A DNA stretch of 64,000 bases, from NCBI GenBank assembly GCA_964017145.1, contig OZ024852.1, positions 807,945 to 871,944 on the forward strand, written 5' to 3'. The notes under the pieces are model-generated. The model was not told where the DNA came from. It ran no database searches and saw nothing but the letters and a program-made list of their open reading frames with translations. A program made the translations under genes and the position numbers. Shown here in pieces: positions 9,139 through 24,179 of the stretch; position 1 is the stretch's first letter, and each line of letters starts with the position of its first letter. This DNA is from Agrocybe praecox (taxonomy: Eukaryota > Basidiomycota > Agaricomycetes > Agaricales > Agrocybaceae).

Positions 9139-11589
9139 AATGGTGGATGATAGGAGGATTTCTCTTGTCTCTGCCTCTGAATCTGTCAGATTGACGCCTT
9201 TTGGAAGGCCTTCGATTTGATTGATTGGTTTCCCTCCCTCCCCATCTCTCAGTGCTTGATCTTTCTCTTTTTTTATCCGTTGTTTCAGACATTACATACA
9301 CGCATAACGCCCCTCCTCCACTGGATACACTCCTATCTGTTCTAACGTCCATCCTGACTGTCACCATCTCCCTCTGCCCGCCCGCCCGCCCACATCTATA
9401 CATCCGCCCGTCCCCGCGTTCGCCTTGGGGTGCACTCGCTCGCTCGATACTCTTCCTGATGTACAGAGCGGGCTTACACCCGTCCGTTCATTTTATACCG
9501 TTTCGTGTGCCTTTCTCCTCGTCTCCGTGATACGATAACCTTTTTTTCCCCTTCTTGTTTGTATATAGGTGTGTGTAGGTGACTTGTTGTTATTGTTGTT
9601 ATTGCTATGATGATGGTGATGATGATGATGGGTGCCTTCTATGTTCCCTACCTAGTACCGACTTTCCTCTTCAACCTCTTCAACCTCCTCGTCCTCTTCT
9701 TAACAAGTTAGCTCCTCGGCGCTAGCTCGACGATTTCCTCCTTTTTGTCTTTTACCCTTTTCATTTCTTTTCATGTCCTTTATACTTTACTTGACTCTAC
9801 GCCGCTACTTTTACATTGCATGTGGATGAGATAGGTCGGATGGTGGTATGGTACTTGTCAGGGGCCTGAGGATCGAGCAGTAAAGTTACAGTTTACAGTT
9901 TACTAATATACCACTTTTTTTTTCTTCTTTTTTTTTCCTTTCCTTTTTTCTTTTGCCAAGTAGTAAGTACTACTCGTTTTGTTTTTCCTGTGGATTTACT
10001 ATTATTTTCCTCCTTCCTCATTCGAAATGGATCGAGCGCCTGTAAAACTTGTTACTGTTACTTTTTGTTTTTTGTCTATTGTGTTTTTTACAATTACCCA
10101 TCGCGCCCGCTGGTTATGCGCATGCATGCATTCGTGATGTGATGTGATATCGATTTGTGATTCTTTTGGTTTTTTTCTGCATATACAAATGATGATATTT
10201 CGATTGAGTACTAGTACGCTAGCAGTACAAGCTGGTATGGACATGCTTTTTCTCTGAAATTAATAAACACTTGGAGCTCAAGCGAGGAAAAAATATGAAG
10301 TTCGAGCTGTCAAGTTATTGTTTTGTTTAAATTGTCCTCTGGAGATGAGAGTGGATGAACCCACGGTTTACATACACGTATGTATGTATGCACATAGAAT
10401 AACATGTATGTATTGAGTATGAAACGTATGCGGCCATTGAGGCGAGACGATCAGAGTTGTTCCGCACGGTAGCGCCATGTGGATACTTGGGGATGTCTGG
10501 GAACGACCTGGACGACTTCAGTGAAGCGAATGATGCATGGTAGGCGCACGTCTGTCTGGATAGGTTGCAGAAAAAGAAAAGAAAGGCAGTGCGACGATGC
10601 TATGGAAATGGAAGGGAAGAATATTGACCGTTTCTGTCTATGGTCTGCCGATGTAAATGGATATTTGATGGACACAGTTCTTGAAGTTTGCGCGTCCGGG
10701 TGTCAGGCCTCAGGAGCGACGTGTATACATAGATATAATCGAATTGTTATATGCATGCCTGCTGTCGAGCGACGTATTTAAATGCGGTGAATAATGACAA
10801 GGGAGCGGCTGATTAGTGAACATAGAGTGATCCTGACCCCAGTGTTTGCTAACCCGATTGATTATTGACCTTCACAGCGATGTATGTGAATAATGAGCAT
10901 GTATACGCGCACATATTCGTGAAGACCATGCTTCTGTACTCATCGGAACAGCCTGAGGTCTGTGCAAGTCAACTGCGCAGAACTGCCGCCCCAGATGAAA
11001 CGAACACTCGCGTATGTGAATAGTCATCCTGGAAGACGAGCGAGCAGTCTGTCTGTCTGTCCCTAAGATCAAATCATCAAGGCGAGTGGGGAATATAACC
11101 GAGTTGACAACAGGACATACTTCCCTGATTCAAAGACCAACCAACGGCTCAAAATCTACAGACTATCCTCAAAGAAAAGGACAACTCTTTTACAATCATC
11201 TATTTGCGCGTTCAGCAAGGCGGGTCCTGGCAGGATAAAGGGCAGTTATATCATTTGATGTTTGGTTGTCGTGGCAGCGCTGAGCGGAAGACAAGGATCA
11301 GTTAATTATTTCTCTCGTGACCGCGGCCAGTGAAAGACCCGCATTTTCTCCCACCCTTCGACCTCTTTTCCCCTCTCCTCACTGTCCCTTCGCTCTTCCT
11401 CCTGGCGTCGACGAACAGAGAAATAGAGAGCATTTCACTCGCTCATTCACGGTCTTTTCTATAACCCTTCACATTCGTTCAAATCCACGCCCCAGCGTTT
11501 CCTCCCAACCAAACATATCCTCTTAAAGGCTTTCTCTAGACAAGGATTTTTACTTCACTTTTTATCTTAATTTCACGTCTTTTTCCAAC
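9139..11589. other. Long gene-free region, pyrimidine-rich, with microsatellites
   Basis: No convincing coding sequence. It opens with a long pyrimidine-rich stretch that probably forms the 3' UTR of the upstream gene. Simple repeats include (CCCG/CCGC)n near 9377-9390, (GATG)n near 9608-9632, TGTATG-type repeats near 10378-10410 and TCTG repeats near 11047-11061. Overlapping short frames near 10451-10781 on both strands show no protein-like features. The end is the promoter of the next gene. Confidence 0.5.
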
Positions 11590-13389
11590 ATGAAATTCCA
11601 ACGTTTGGCCCTCAAGCATGCAGTATTCCGACGAGCTGAGACGGCTGCCGCTGCTGGGACAGCGAAACGTGCGTTTTGTAACTGTATGCAGAGTGAATGG
11701 TTGGTTTACGGGATAATATGATTTGCAGCTGTTCTGCCTACGATAGTCAAGGTTACTCCCAGGACCACTGCGGCAGCGAGCAAGGCTAGCGCCACGGTGG
11801 TAGCTAAAACTTCTGCTGCAACCAGCGCGACTGCGAAGAGTACAAGTGCGAGTGCAAGCACGACCGCTTCGGCTACGTCTACTAGTACTTCGGCGCCCCC
11901 GACTTCATCCAGTTCTTCGCCTAGTGTATGTGTGTCTGGATCATTCTGAAAAGGTTACTCACTAGCTCTTTAGGCTACCAGTTCGTCGACACCTATTCTT
12001 CCGAATACCTCACTCGATCGCACATCCCTAACCACCAGCAGCAGCAGCAGCAGCAATCTTACCAGTGCTTCGCAAACCTCCACTGCCACCGGTGCAGCGC
12101 TTACCAACACCACAGGCAAGGCTGGAGTGGGAGCTGGTGATAACGCCGCCGCCCAAACGTCTGGATTAGGCACTGGCGGTATCATCGGTATCATCGCGGC
12201 CTCTGTCGGTGGTGTCATTTTGATCATCCTTGTGGTTGGCTTCGTGTTGCGTCGTATGCGAAAGAAGAGAAAGAACACCAAGTTTAGCGCCGAGTTTGAT
12301 GCGGACAAGTTCCGCCGCTCTGCTGTCTTGCTGGATGAGAAAGACCAGGGCGCTGGACTGCGTCCTCGACCTCCGACTATCATCGAACGTAAAAATAAAA
12401 AGCCTCCTACGCCACCCATCTCGACCCTTCCTCCACCGCCTTCGATGGCATACCCTTATTCTGATCAAGTGTCCGTCGCGGCATCTGCCCCACCCTCCGT
12501 CTATGGCGGCAATGGAAGCGACCACGGTCATGGAATGCAGCAACAACAATACCCACAGTTCGGGTCCGGTGGACCACAATATGGCGCACTTCCACCCCCT
12601 GCGGCACCTCAGCCTTCTCAAGCCAGCATCTACAACGGACCTCCAGGCGCCTATGGGGTTCCTCCACCTGGTGCATATGGTGCGCAGTACGAGCAGGCTG
12701 GATACGGCGCACCTCCCATTCCAGGGACATACGGCCCAGGTTCCTATGCGTCATACGGTGCTGGACCCGTAAACCCAAGATACCCACACCAATATTCTCA
12801 ACATCAACAGCAACAATTTCAACAACGGCAACGGCAACAGCAACAGCAACATTTCCAACAGCAGCAGCACCCCGGTCAATATGGACAGCAGATGAACCAG
12901 GGCTATAATACCCCTCATGCGTTCGGTGCGCAAGACCAGGCTGCTCGAATGGACAACGGCATGCTCAGTAATCCTGCTCTTCCCAATCCCTTCGCTCGCT
13001 CTCCCGTGCCTTCTCTCGTACCCCAACCCCAAGCACCTTCGCCTCCTTCATCAGTGTCCGGCGTCACCGAGAAGCAAGGATTGCATCTGGCCACTGCGGT
13101 GGACGACGACGATGCAAACTCTTTGAGGAGGCAACCCACTCAGTCGAGTGGTGCACCCCCAGCGTACGATGCGAATGAGGAGGATGCCGGGAAATGGGCT
13201 GCGAGAAGAGATCAGAAGGTGAAGCCGGTGGAATTGAAGCCACCTGCTAGCTCTGGTGCTGCTGAGACGTCCTCTTCTGCGGCTGCATCGACTGCCACTG
13301 CCAGGCCGAGGGCGAACAGTGCTGCGGAGAGACCTGTGTCTTCAGTGTATTCGCTGTACAATCAAGACGATGTGTATGGTGGAATGTAA
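11590..13389 (+). CDS. Second Ser/Ala/Thr-rich single-pass membrane protein, paralogue of the 7.3 kb gene
   Basis: Three exons (11590-11668, 11729-11925, 11974-13389) join in phase to give 563 residues. The order matches the gene at 7334: basic N-terminus, Ala/Ser/Thr-rich presumably glycosylated region (residues about 27-155), one membrane helix (GIIGIIAASVGGVILIILVV, about 160-184), a strongly basic juxtamembrane stretch (RRMRKKRK), then a long low-complexity tail rich in Pro, Gly, Tyr and Gln with a polyQ segment. It ends Q-D-D-V-Y-G-G-M, close to the D-A-Y-G-G-M end of its neighbour. No typical signal peptide is seen. It probably sits in the plasma membrane as a wall or surface sensor or adhesion protein. 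That role is inferred from architecture only. Confidence 0.75.
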
Positions 13390-15135
13390 TCTGGTTATGC
13401 ACGGTCCTTGGAGGGGGAAGAAAAAGAGGAGAAGAGTAGGAAAATTGACGTGAAAGGGTCGTTCGTTGGCTGGTTTTTTAAACCCATCTTCCAGAGGACT
13501 TGATGTTCTCGCATTCCCTTATCCGCTATCAGCTCGACAAGACACCCCCTAAACCAATCCTTCCTCTCAAAATTCTTTTTCTCTCGCTCTCCATCCAAAT
13601 CGCCATAGTCGCTCGAACCAATCACAATCCAAGATTTTACAACCATCTATCCTTCTTCTGTATGTACACTCTCTCGCTCATGTCCACCCGGCCAATTCAT
13701 GCACAACATTAAGCCGTATTGGCCGTCCATGATCACGAAAATTTTCTCACTCAATATTTTTACATATACCTTCCAAGTTGATTTGTCTGTTGTTTGCTTT
13801 TTTGATTTTCTTTCTCCCTTTCCCTTGTTAAAATAAATCTCTTCCTTTAAAGCTTTTCGTACCCCTTCTCTTTCTCTTTCTATATCTTGATTTTTTTATT
13901 TTTTTCTCCATGGTTCATCTGTCCTACTCCCCACAAAGAGATATTCCCCTTGTTGTTTTGTTGTATATCCATCTTTCCCCGCTTCTATCCTTCCTTCTTT
14001 TATTTGGATCTTGTTCATTCCGTCGTTCTATTTTATTGTCCTATCCCCCAAGAGTGTATCTACCCTCCTGTATCATTTGGCACCAATAATGATATACTAG
14101 AAGAATGGGAGAAAGTAAAAAGGACGACGGTGGACCCGAAGTTGGAGGAAGGCTTTACGGTTCCATTGTGATTATTACCATCCGAACACCATTGTTTTGT
14201 TTGTTTACTCCTACCTATACCGTCTTCCCTTACTATTGAAAGGTGTTTAGCTTATCCCAGAATCCCCTGTCTATCAAGTTGGTACTTTGTACAATTGTAC
14301 TCTTTGCACATACTTGTATTAGGCTCGGTACGTAGGCATTTCATTTAGATCGATTTTTTTGGGGTTATTTATTGGAGTGCATACACATACTTTACATTTG
14401 TGGATGGGAAAAAAGGCTGGGATATACGTAGTAAGTATATATGTTCAAGAACGGGCGCTAGTTTGATGTTTAGTATACGCACATGCATTTCCCTCATGGG
14501 GCTTTTTGTCTCTTCCTTTTATCGTCTTGCACTAAATGGTAAACGATATTTTTTGTGGTGAACAGATTACAGCTCTAGGACTTCTCTAGGACTTTATTGA
14601 TCCCTGTGGAACAGTTTGAAAGGCAAGAAACATGCGAATCAGTAGTGAGCACAGTGAAGAGCCCGGTGAAGTAACTCGTGAGTCGTAATCACCTTGCTAG
14701 GCAAGGTATGATGGGGATCCATGATTCCTCTTTTTGCTGTTTTCACTGTTGAGGCTCTCTTTCTTTCTTTCTCAGTGTCCCCTTGTCCCTCAATTTCTTC
14801 TATCTTGCATTTCTCATGCTCTCAGATAACCCAAATTTACGAGTCAAAATTTGTGCGCATATTCAAGTTCGCAAAGGAATATAAACACGCTTGTATTTAT
14901 TATTCAAATACTCAGAAAAGATAGATAGATTGCAATATTCATAATCCACCCTTTTGAGTATCCCTGCAATTTGAATTTACCTCAGCCTCGCGTCGAGACG
15001 CGACGCGACAATTACACGATCACGTGTTTCGCTTGAGCTTGAACCAGAACCAGAACCATTGCCAACCTTAGCGTTGGCGGTGGACCATCTGCAACAATAT
15101 CGTTCTCAGAGTCAACTTCTTCCAACACATCAAGG
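13390..15135. other. Long gene-free region, pyrimidine-rich
   Basis: The first several hundred bases are T/C-rich and likely the 3' UTR of the surface-protein gene. No coding sequence is convincing. Near 14991-15010 a GC-rich self-complementary stretch (GCGTCGAGACGC) precedes a GATCACGTG site at 15018-15026, just upstream of the next ATG. Confidence 0.5.
15018..15026. promoter_or_regulatory. GATCACGTG E-box-like site
   Basis: A CACGTG-core site 110 bp upstream of the ATG at 15136. It is identical over 9 bases to the sites at 7058 and (reverse strand) 32632. Role inferred from position. Confidence 0.4.
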
Positions 15136-18058
15136 ATGACTGAGACGCCCAGAAAGTTTGTTCGCTGGGATAACGTATCTCCTTCTCTTTCAAACCTGAA
15201 TTCGCCTTTCTTCGACGCGACATACGAATCATCTGTCGATGCAACATCGAGCTTAGAGTTCACCAATGCTCAATTGGTGGCGCATGGTTTTACTACGGCG
15301 CCTGGACTGTCTTTAGAGGGTATCTCTGGCGATAACTCTGGCAAAGTAGTGAAGTGTCTTATGGCATTGCTGGGTCAGCGCATGGTAAGCCTACATTTTC
15401 GCAATTGCTTCTTTTGCTTTCCTGAATGAATGATCAGGAAGATATGTCACGAACAGAAGAGCTCACAGCCAAATTTCGCTCATTGACATACGATTATGAA
15501 AGAATGGTTTCGATGCATCGAAAAGCAAAAGACCAAAGTGCAAATGCGGAGAGGGAAATGAATCTTCACAAGTCACGGCTCAAGTATGGGTTTTATTTGC
15601 ATTATGACCTATTTTCATTTCCTGACTGCTATATAACTCTAGTGCCTCTCTTAAGACATTACAGACATCCGAGAATACCAACAAGCAATTAACGGCAGAA
15701 TTGCAGAGAACGCGGACTGCGCTCCAAGGCGTCCGAACAGCACACCAGACAGAGTTGAAGAAGAAAGAAAAAGAGATGGAAAGAATAATGGAAAAATGGC
15801 AGAAAATCTCAGATTCTCAGTCGAAGCTTTCTTCGACGCCAAGCGGGATGCGCTGCGCCAATGTCGCTGTTGTTGAAGGAACAGAGTTTCTGGGCAAGGG
15901 ACAAGGGTTTCTCGAAATTGCCCTCGAGCAGGCAGAGCAAGCTCGTGCCAGTCTGGGAGACGAGAACCTTTTCCTTCGCAAGATACTTCTCAGAACTGTC
16001 AATGAATTCCAACTTGTTTTGCATCATGCGAAAGGGTTGTTGCCCGACGGCGAGACAATGGAAGAGGTGTGTGCCGTTTATTTCATTTATCTGTAACATC
16101 TTATTCTGACTATGTTCTAAAGCCTGTTCCATTTACTTTAACGACCTTATTTCCTCTCCACCCTGCTGATACTGCCTCCGAAAAAATAAATGCCATTCTT
16201 GCAGCTTTACGCGAAAATCTAACTATCATTTCCGAACTCCCGCTCACAAGCACCTCCACCACAACTAAACCGACCCCTCAAATACCTGAGGGTGAAATCG
16301 AGCGTCTGCAAGGGATTATTCTATCCCTGAAGGAGGACCTTGGTTCGTCCATTTTCTTTATTCAAAAAATAGAATTGCTAACGTTTGCATTTTCGTTGAA
16401 AAGTCCAATCACAGAAACAGAACCTGGATCATGCCGCCAGTACTCAAGCTATGTTTGACAAGTTTGCGGAGGACCATCGAATCTCCACTGGAGAGATCGG
16501 TGAGATGAGCGTTGAGTTGATGTCCGTGCCTTTGAAAGACGAAGCGAAAGAAAGGCTCGATGTTCTTCGGAAGGAACTAGACGAAGAGCGCCAACAATTC
16601 ACCAATGCAGCTATTAAATTTGGAAAAGAGAAAGCTGCGTTAGAGGTATGTATTCCTTTCCTGATTTTCTACGCATATACTCATAAGTTTTAGGCTGAAC
16701 GTCTAAAACTGTTGGACGAGAAACGGGAATGGGAGGTCCAGAAGATGCTGGATGACTTACCACCTACTCCGATGGCAGGCTCTCCACAATATATCGCCGA
16801 AAAAGAGCTTCAAACAACACCCAAAAAGCCAAAATCACCGCGTAAAGTGATTCACATGTCTCCGAAGTCACCTAAGTCACCTCGGAGGTCTCCAGCAAAG
16901 AATATCACTGTTGGCAAAGCTGGTGGTGGGCGCAAAGCTCATCGCGTATCGAGGCGTCCATCTTCATCACCGGCCAAAGCAGTGGTATCATACGAGACCG
17001 AATATATGCCTCCAATACCGCCACCCTCCTTCCCATCTATGAAATCACTTGTCCCACCAAGTAGTTCCCTCTTACCCAACTCTTTTGTTTTACCACCCCC
17101 ATCTCCTCGAGCCTCAATACCAACAAGTTCGCTTCCGCCCCTGCAACCAATTTCCCCTCCAGAGCTTCAGCCAATGCAAACGACAACAACACCGCCATCT
17201 GCACCCGCATCCGCTGAACCTCTGTCTCCTCCAGACCTGAACCTCGTACTATCTACACCGCCTGCAGCCCGCCGACCTTTCCCAGTCGCAAAACCGTTTG
17301 CGCAGCGCATGATACACGCTTATTCACCCGCAAAACCCAGCCCGCTCAGTCGGATTCTCATGTTGAACGATTCCCCTCTCAGTCCAAATGGTAGCCCGAG
17401 CGAATCAACATCACCATCATCCGGTCCACTAGAGGTGGTCAGCGAAGAGTCGTACGAATACGATGCTGGTTATGGGTTTGGGTATGGAAAGAATGAACTT
17501 TTCCCTTCTGAACCAGCCGAAGAGCCTCAGTACCAGCAACCTCAAGAACCCCAGATGTCACTTGCGGCCGAGTTGGGCATCAGCGAGTCGCCTCCGGACA
17601 CTCCATTACAGGAAAGAAAGCCTCTGCCCAACGTGGCTCAGGAGGCTGCCCCACCGCGGGTGTTCTATCGGGAGTCGAGTGCAAGAAAGAAACCGTTTAC
17701 CGCAGCAGAGAAAGGCAAGGCAAAGGCATCAGAGCCTGCATCGCGACCGCGCGCATCAGCTCTAGGAGAGAAAGAAAACAGCAATTCTAGAGCGAAAGCT
17801 AAAGGTACATCTTCGAGTAAGCCGGACAAAGCCTCTTCGGCGCCTTCAGGTGCTGGTGCTGCACCAAAGCCCTCAACTACGACAGCGAAGACCTCAATCA
17901 AAGCCGTTGTTAAAGCTTCGACACAATCAACATCGGGAACCTCGAGACAAAAGCTTATGACAAAACCTCCAGTTCTTCCAGCCGCTAGTACAGGTCCAAG
18001 AAGGGTTCTTGTTAATAGTGCTGATGCTCCACCTATTGGCAAAGGATGGAAAGGTTGA
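15136..18058 (+). CDS. ADIP/SSX2IP (Msd1)-family coiled-coil protein
   Basis: Six exons (15136-15384, 15438-15583, 15643-16066, 16123-16342, 16404-16645, 16694-18058) join in phase to give about 881 residues. The N-terminal third carries the ADIP-family signature: a helical segment (LTYDYERMVSMHRKAK) followed by coiled coils with heptads rich in Glu, Lys and Gln, then GENLFLRK-like helices. The C-terminal half is disordered, with K-S-P-K repeats near residue 475 and Pro/Ser-rich runs. SSX2IP in animals and Msd1 in fission yeast anchor microtubule minus ends at centrosomes or spindle poles. A spindle-pole or microtubule-anchoring role is therefore likely. The K/S-P sites are plausible CDK targets. 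Assignment to ADIP is good, the exact function is inferred. Confidence 0.75.
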
Positions 18059-18312
18059 TCGATCCTTTCGTGTTTGTATGCCTTTTTTTTCTTTCTTTTC
18101 CTTCGTCCTTTCTCAATGTTCAAACTTGCTATGCTTTCGACATTTTTATCAAATTCTATCGCGCTGTTTTATGTAAATCTTTTACTTTTTATATCAAGCA
18201 GCTTTCGGTGTTCCTTTCAGGAATCTGCGGCAGCTACTATCCATTATATTCATTGTACATTATACACACTTTTACCAGCTTTTCTGTCTTATGTTATTAT
18301 TAAAAAATGTTC

Positions 18313-20901
<2,589 letters not shown>

Positions 20902-21661
20902 CTAAAAGACTAGACAAGGCGGATTCGGTTCAAGTAATGGAATTGGGGCTGAGTGACACAGAATTCCATTATGACAGCATTCCAGTCTTTATAGACAGCA
21001 CACGAAGGTTTGAGTCAATGTTCCTTGTATCCGGCATGCCTTATCAGGTAACGCCTTTCATGTATGAAGCGAGTCTGAGTATGCCTTGCGTGGTTGCCCA
21101 TGTCGCCCTCTGCTACATATGAGGTTACTGCGAAGACTAGATTACTCAAAGAATCACGCACACACATTCGATTCGACCAAAGACGGTATTATATTGTCCA
21201 CGGTCGCGGGCTTCGGAGTCGTATGGAGGGTACCACATTGCTTCTTTGGGCAATGATGAACAATCTTCCTTGCGATTTCGAAGGACCGATTACAGTCATG
21301 CTCACATGGTCTGTTTCATTTTCCTCCTCACCGCGGATAAATCAGGGAAATCTCCATTCAGACGCGCGTAGTCCGCTGTAGTCCGACTGAAAGCCCATTC
21401 ATCAGCAACTTACTCAGACGGCGTGTGTCAATGCGTGATACGTTGAAGAGCGCTTGTCAAGAGTTGACCAGTAAAGAACCTGAACTCCCACGCATGGAAA
21501 TGGTTAACATGCATTAACATTGCACGTAAGTTGGTACAGGTAAGAACTAAATCGAATGAAGCAACAAAGAACAACTGTAACAAGAATAGATCAGCTTGCG
21601 CCAAGTGATACAACATATTTAGAAAAAGAGTCCCACCGGAAAGAAAACTCGAGATTTCCCA
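20902..21661. other. Intergenic, nothing clear
   Basis: The region contains the promoter of the monooxygenase and the 3' flank of the polymerase subunit gene. Short frames here show no protein-like character. Confidence 0.45.
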
Positions 21662-22598
21662 TCACACTGCCCTATAGAATACAGTCTGAGAGTACTCTGG
21701 CAACGTCATACCTTCTTTGGTATTGAGAATGGTGTCAACCTAGCAGACATTCAGCACGCATATATTCAATTTTCTTGTGGGTACATACCTCCTTCGGTGG
21801 GTTTAAGCCTAGGGCTTTGGCTCTGTCCCACCTCTCACGCCGAGAAACTCCAACGCACGGTCCATATTCATATGTGCTGTTCAGGTATCGTCAGATAGAG
21901 GCATCCTCTATAGACATTGAACACTCACTTGTCGAAAACACGCAGAATTTCGTGGATTTTATTCTGATTTTCTGCATGGACTAGAAAGGAGATAGGGTTA
22001 TGGTGAGAATGCAAGGTTTCAGGCACGACGTACTGGGATGCTGCCAATTCATCTTCTCCCTAACCTCTGCATAGTGTTTGCTGTACCTCCGATCCTTCAC
22101 ATTCAACTTGGGTAGAGAATCCTCACTATCTTCCTTGGCCGTGTTAGCGGCTACTTTCTTCGCTACATTCTCCGGTGTAGCGTTGGAAGGTCGGAATACT
22201 ATCGCCTTGATGGTGTCTGCAGAACCCTCGTCCGACGACTTCACTGCTTTCTTAGATTCTCCTTTAGGAGTTAGTTTGCTTGAGGAGGAGCGTGTTACAC
22301 GTCCTACAGTGGGAGTGTTCTCAATCGTGTCTGCGGACTCATCGACAACATGCGAATCCGATTCGGATTCGATTTCCTCCTCTTGATCGTCCTCCGAGGA
22401 TTCACTATCAGATATTTGATCTTCATCTTCATCGTCTGAATCCTTTACTACAATCTCCACATTCTTCTTCTCTTTCTTGGGACTTGGTGGTGTAATGGAA
22501 GCTGGGATGTTGGGCACCAAAGGACTGGCTTTTGCCTTCGCGTTGTTGTTTGAAACAGTGCGCTTCGCGACAGTGAAGTTCAGCATAGATTGCTTCAT
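21662..22598 (-). CDS. DNA polymerase delta subunit 4 (POLD4/Cdm1-like)
   Basis: Four exons on the minus strand (22598-22034, 21980-21929, 21876-21789, 21739-21662) join in phase to give about 260 residues. The C-terminal about 80 residues match the POLD4 family: RVFDNTYEYGPCVGVSRRERW, then R-A-K-A-L-G-L-N-P-P-K-E. The N-terminal two thirds are acidic and disordered with a KKEKK patch and long D/E/S runs. A degenerate PCNA-binding-like motif (QSMLNFT) lies at the very N-terminus. POLD4 is the small stabilising subunit of DNA polymerase delta in the nucleus. At about 260 residues it is longer than the about 107 aa human and about 160 aa fission yeast proteins, because of the acidic N-terminal extension. 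Next to it, on the same strand, lies a Wss1-like repair protease. Confidence 0.85.
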
Positions 22599-23060
22599 AG
22601 TGAGTATAAGATGTATCCGTAGAGCTGTGTGTTGTAAGTATGGGGTATAAGGTCGTGGGTGTTCAAGTTTGAGTTGTAGCGGCTGACTGGGGGCCAGAAA
22701 GACAAGCTGAATTTGAACATCAATTAAATAACTTCTTAAAATGGAAATCATAGGTATGGTGCAAATATAGCCTCACTACTAGTATCTATTCAACCGTCGG
22801 TTCAAATGCAGCAACTTAAGTGCGCTTTAAACCCAGAATCCACCCAGAATCACAAGACCAGCCTGCACCAGGCGGCACCAGCTCGTTCGAAACCTTCAAG
22901 GATTGGAAAGAAAGTACTCCTTTGGCCGTTCGTGAGCCATTACATTCAAGGCTTTTAAGCTTTAACAGGCGCCTAATATGTATAAAATATTGATAAAAGT
23001 AATCCAAAACAATCCCAGCGCCAGTGAGTAAAGTACATATTAACACATAATAGAAATAAT
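22599..23060. other. Intergenic between POLD4-like and Wss1-like genes
   Basis: About 460 bp hold the promoter of the polymerase subunit and the 3' flank of the protease. No feature is recognised. Confidence 0.4.
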
Positions 23061-24179
23061 TCAAGTCCTTGTAGCAGGTCCAGTTTCTGTTCCACACGAA
23101 TGTTCAATTTCTTCCTCTTCCTTCCGGAGTCGGTTCATCGTTGCTTCTAGCACCCTTCTGCGGCGCTCCTCTTGGGTATCATTAGAAAGGTGTGCGGAGC
23201 CGCCACCTAGGGTGTACCCCCGAGCTTCTGCCTCGAGCTCAGCAGACGGCTCATAAACGTCATATCCAGGCCCTCCGCTAAGATAATTCGTTCCATTCTT
23301 GACTGATCTTTCGTACTCTGCAACTTCTCGGTTAAGTTGTGAGTTTAACCTTTTGAACTAGGAGAGAAATGTGAGAATGGCGTAACGAATAACAAGGTAT
23401 ATGCTCACGTTCTCATCGTGGTCTCCCCAAACATTGTGTGTGAGTTCATGGCATAACACCCTCCTCACATCGGCGTAAAGACGGAAACCGTCATACTTGT
23501 CCGTCCTTATACGAAGTTTAATTGCTTGCCCTGCGTTCTCATTCAATCCCAGGAGCTCAGGATGCTCGTGAGGCGCAAGCTCCGTCAAGAGGCCGACTGC
23601 AAATTTATGTTGCTGCATTACATGCTTGATAGCTGGATCTTCGGATAACTTTTTGAGCAGCGCAAGTGCTGAAGCCGAATTCGGAAGATGTTCCAATGGT
23701 TTGATATCATGGAAGCGGTAATTTAGTGACGCAGACGAAGTCGAAGAGAACGAAGATATGGGACCGTTGCCAGTAGATCGCAGCTAAAAGAATCTAATCA
23801 ATACTGCAATAATTGAAGTGAGAGATACAAGACATACCTTAGCAGACGGCTTCAGAGCCCTCTCTCTCATTATCCGCTCTCTTCTTTGATTCTCATTTTC
23901 GACCGCTTTCATCCCAGATAGTTCATTCGCCGTAGATCCTAGCATTTGCACTTTTGTCCCATTCTTCAATCCCGCTTGACCAAGTGTGATACCCTGCGAG
24001 TCTCCGATTACTTTCTTGCCCTTCCATAGAAGCTTCTGCAGCGACGGAGGAACTTCCGTTAGCTCTTCCAATCGAGCTTGTAGTTCGGAGAGAGTGCTGT
24101 CCGGAAGTAGCGATAGGTTATGGGTTGCCCCACGGAAGGTTACACTTAAAGATAGTGCACTGCTCGATGATTCTGCCAT
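23061..24179 (-). CDS. Ubiquitin-like/WLM-domain metalloprotease (Wss1-like)
   Basis: Three exons on the minus strand (24179-23838, 23783-23409, 23357-23061) give 337 residues. Residues about 10-85 form a ubiquitin-like fold (VTFRGATHNLSLLPDSTLSEL, LLWKGKKVI). Residues about 140-250 form a WLM domain with the zinc-protease motif H-E-L-T-H-N-V-W-G-D-H-D. The C-terminus contains the conserved GYTLGGG motif and a basic/acidic helical tail. UBL-WLM fusions belong to the Wss1/SPRTN-like group that cleaves DNA-protein crosslinks and SUMO/ubiquitin-linked proteins in the nucleus. I see no C-terminal SUMO-interaction motif. All zinc ligands and the catalytic Glu are present. Family assignment is strong, and the DNA-protein crosslink role is by family. 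Confidence 0.88.

Noticed and set aside
10451..10781. Overlapping frames on both strands in the gene-free stretch
   Set aside because: Composition is not protein-like and there is no splice context.
12166..12621. 151-residue minus-strand frame
   Set aside because: It overlaps the membrane and tail region of the second surface protein in antisense and is a shadow.
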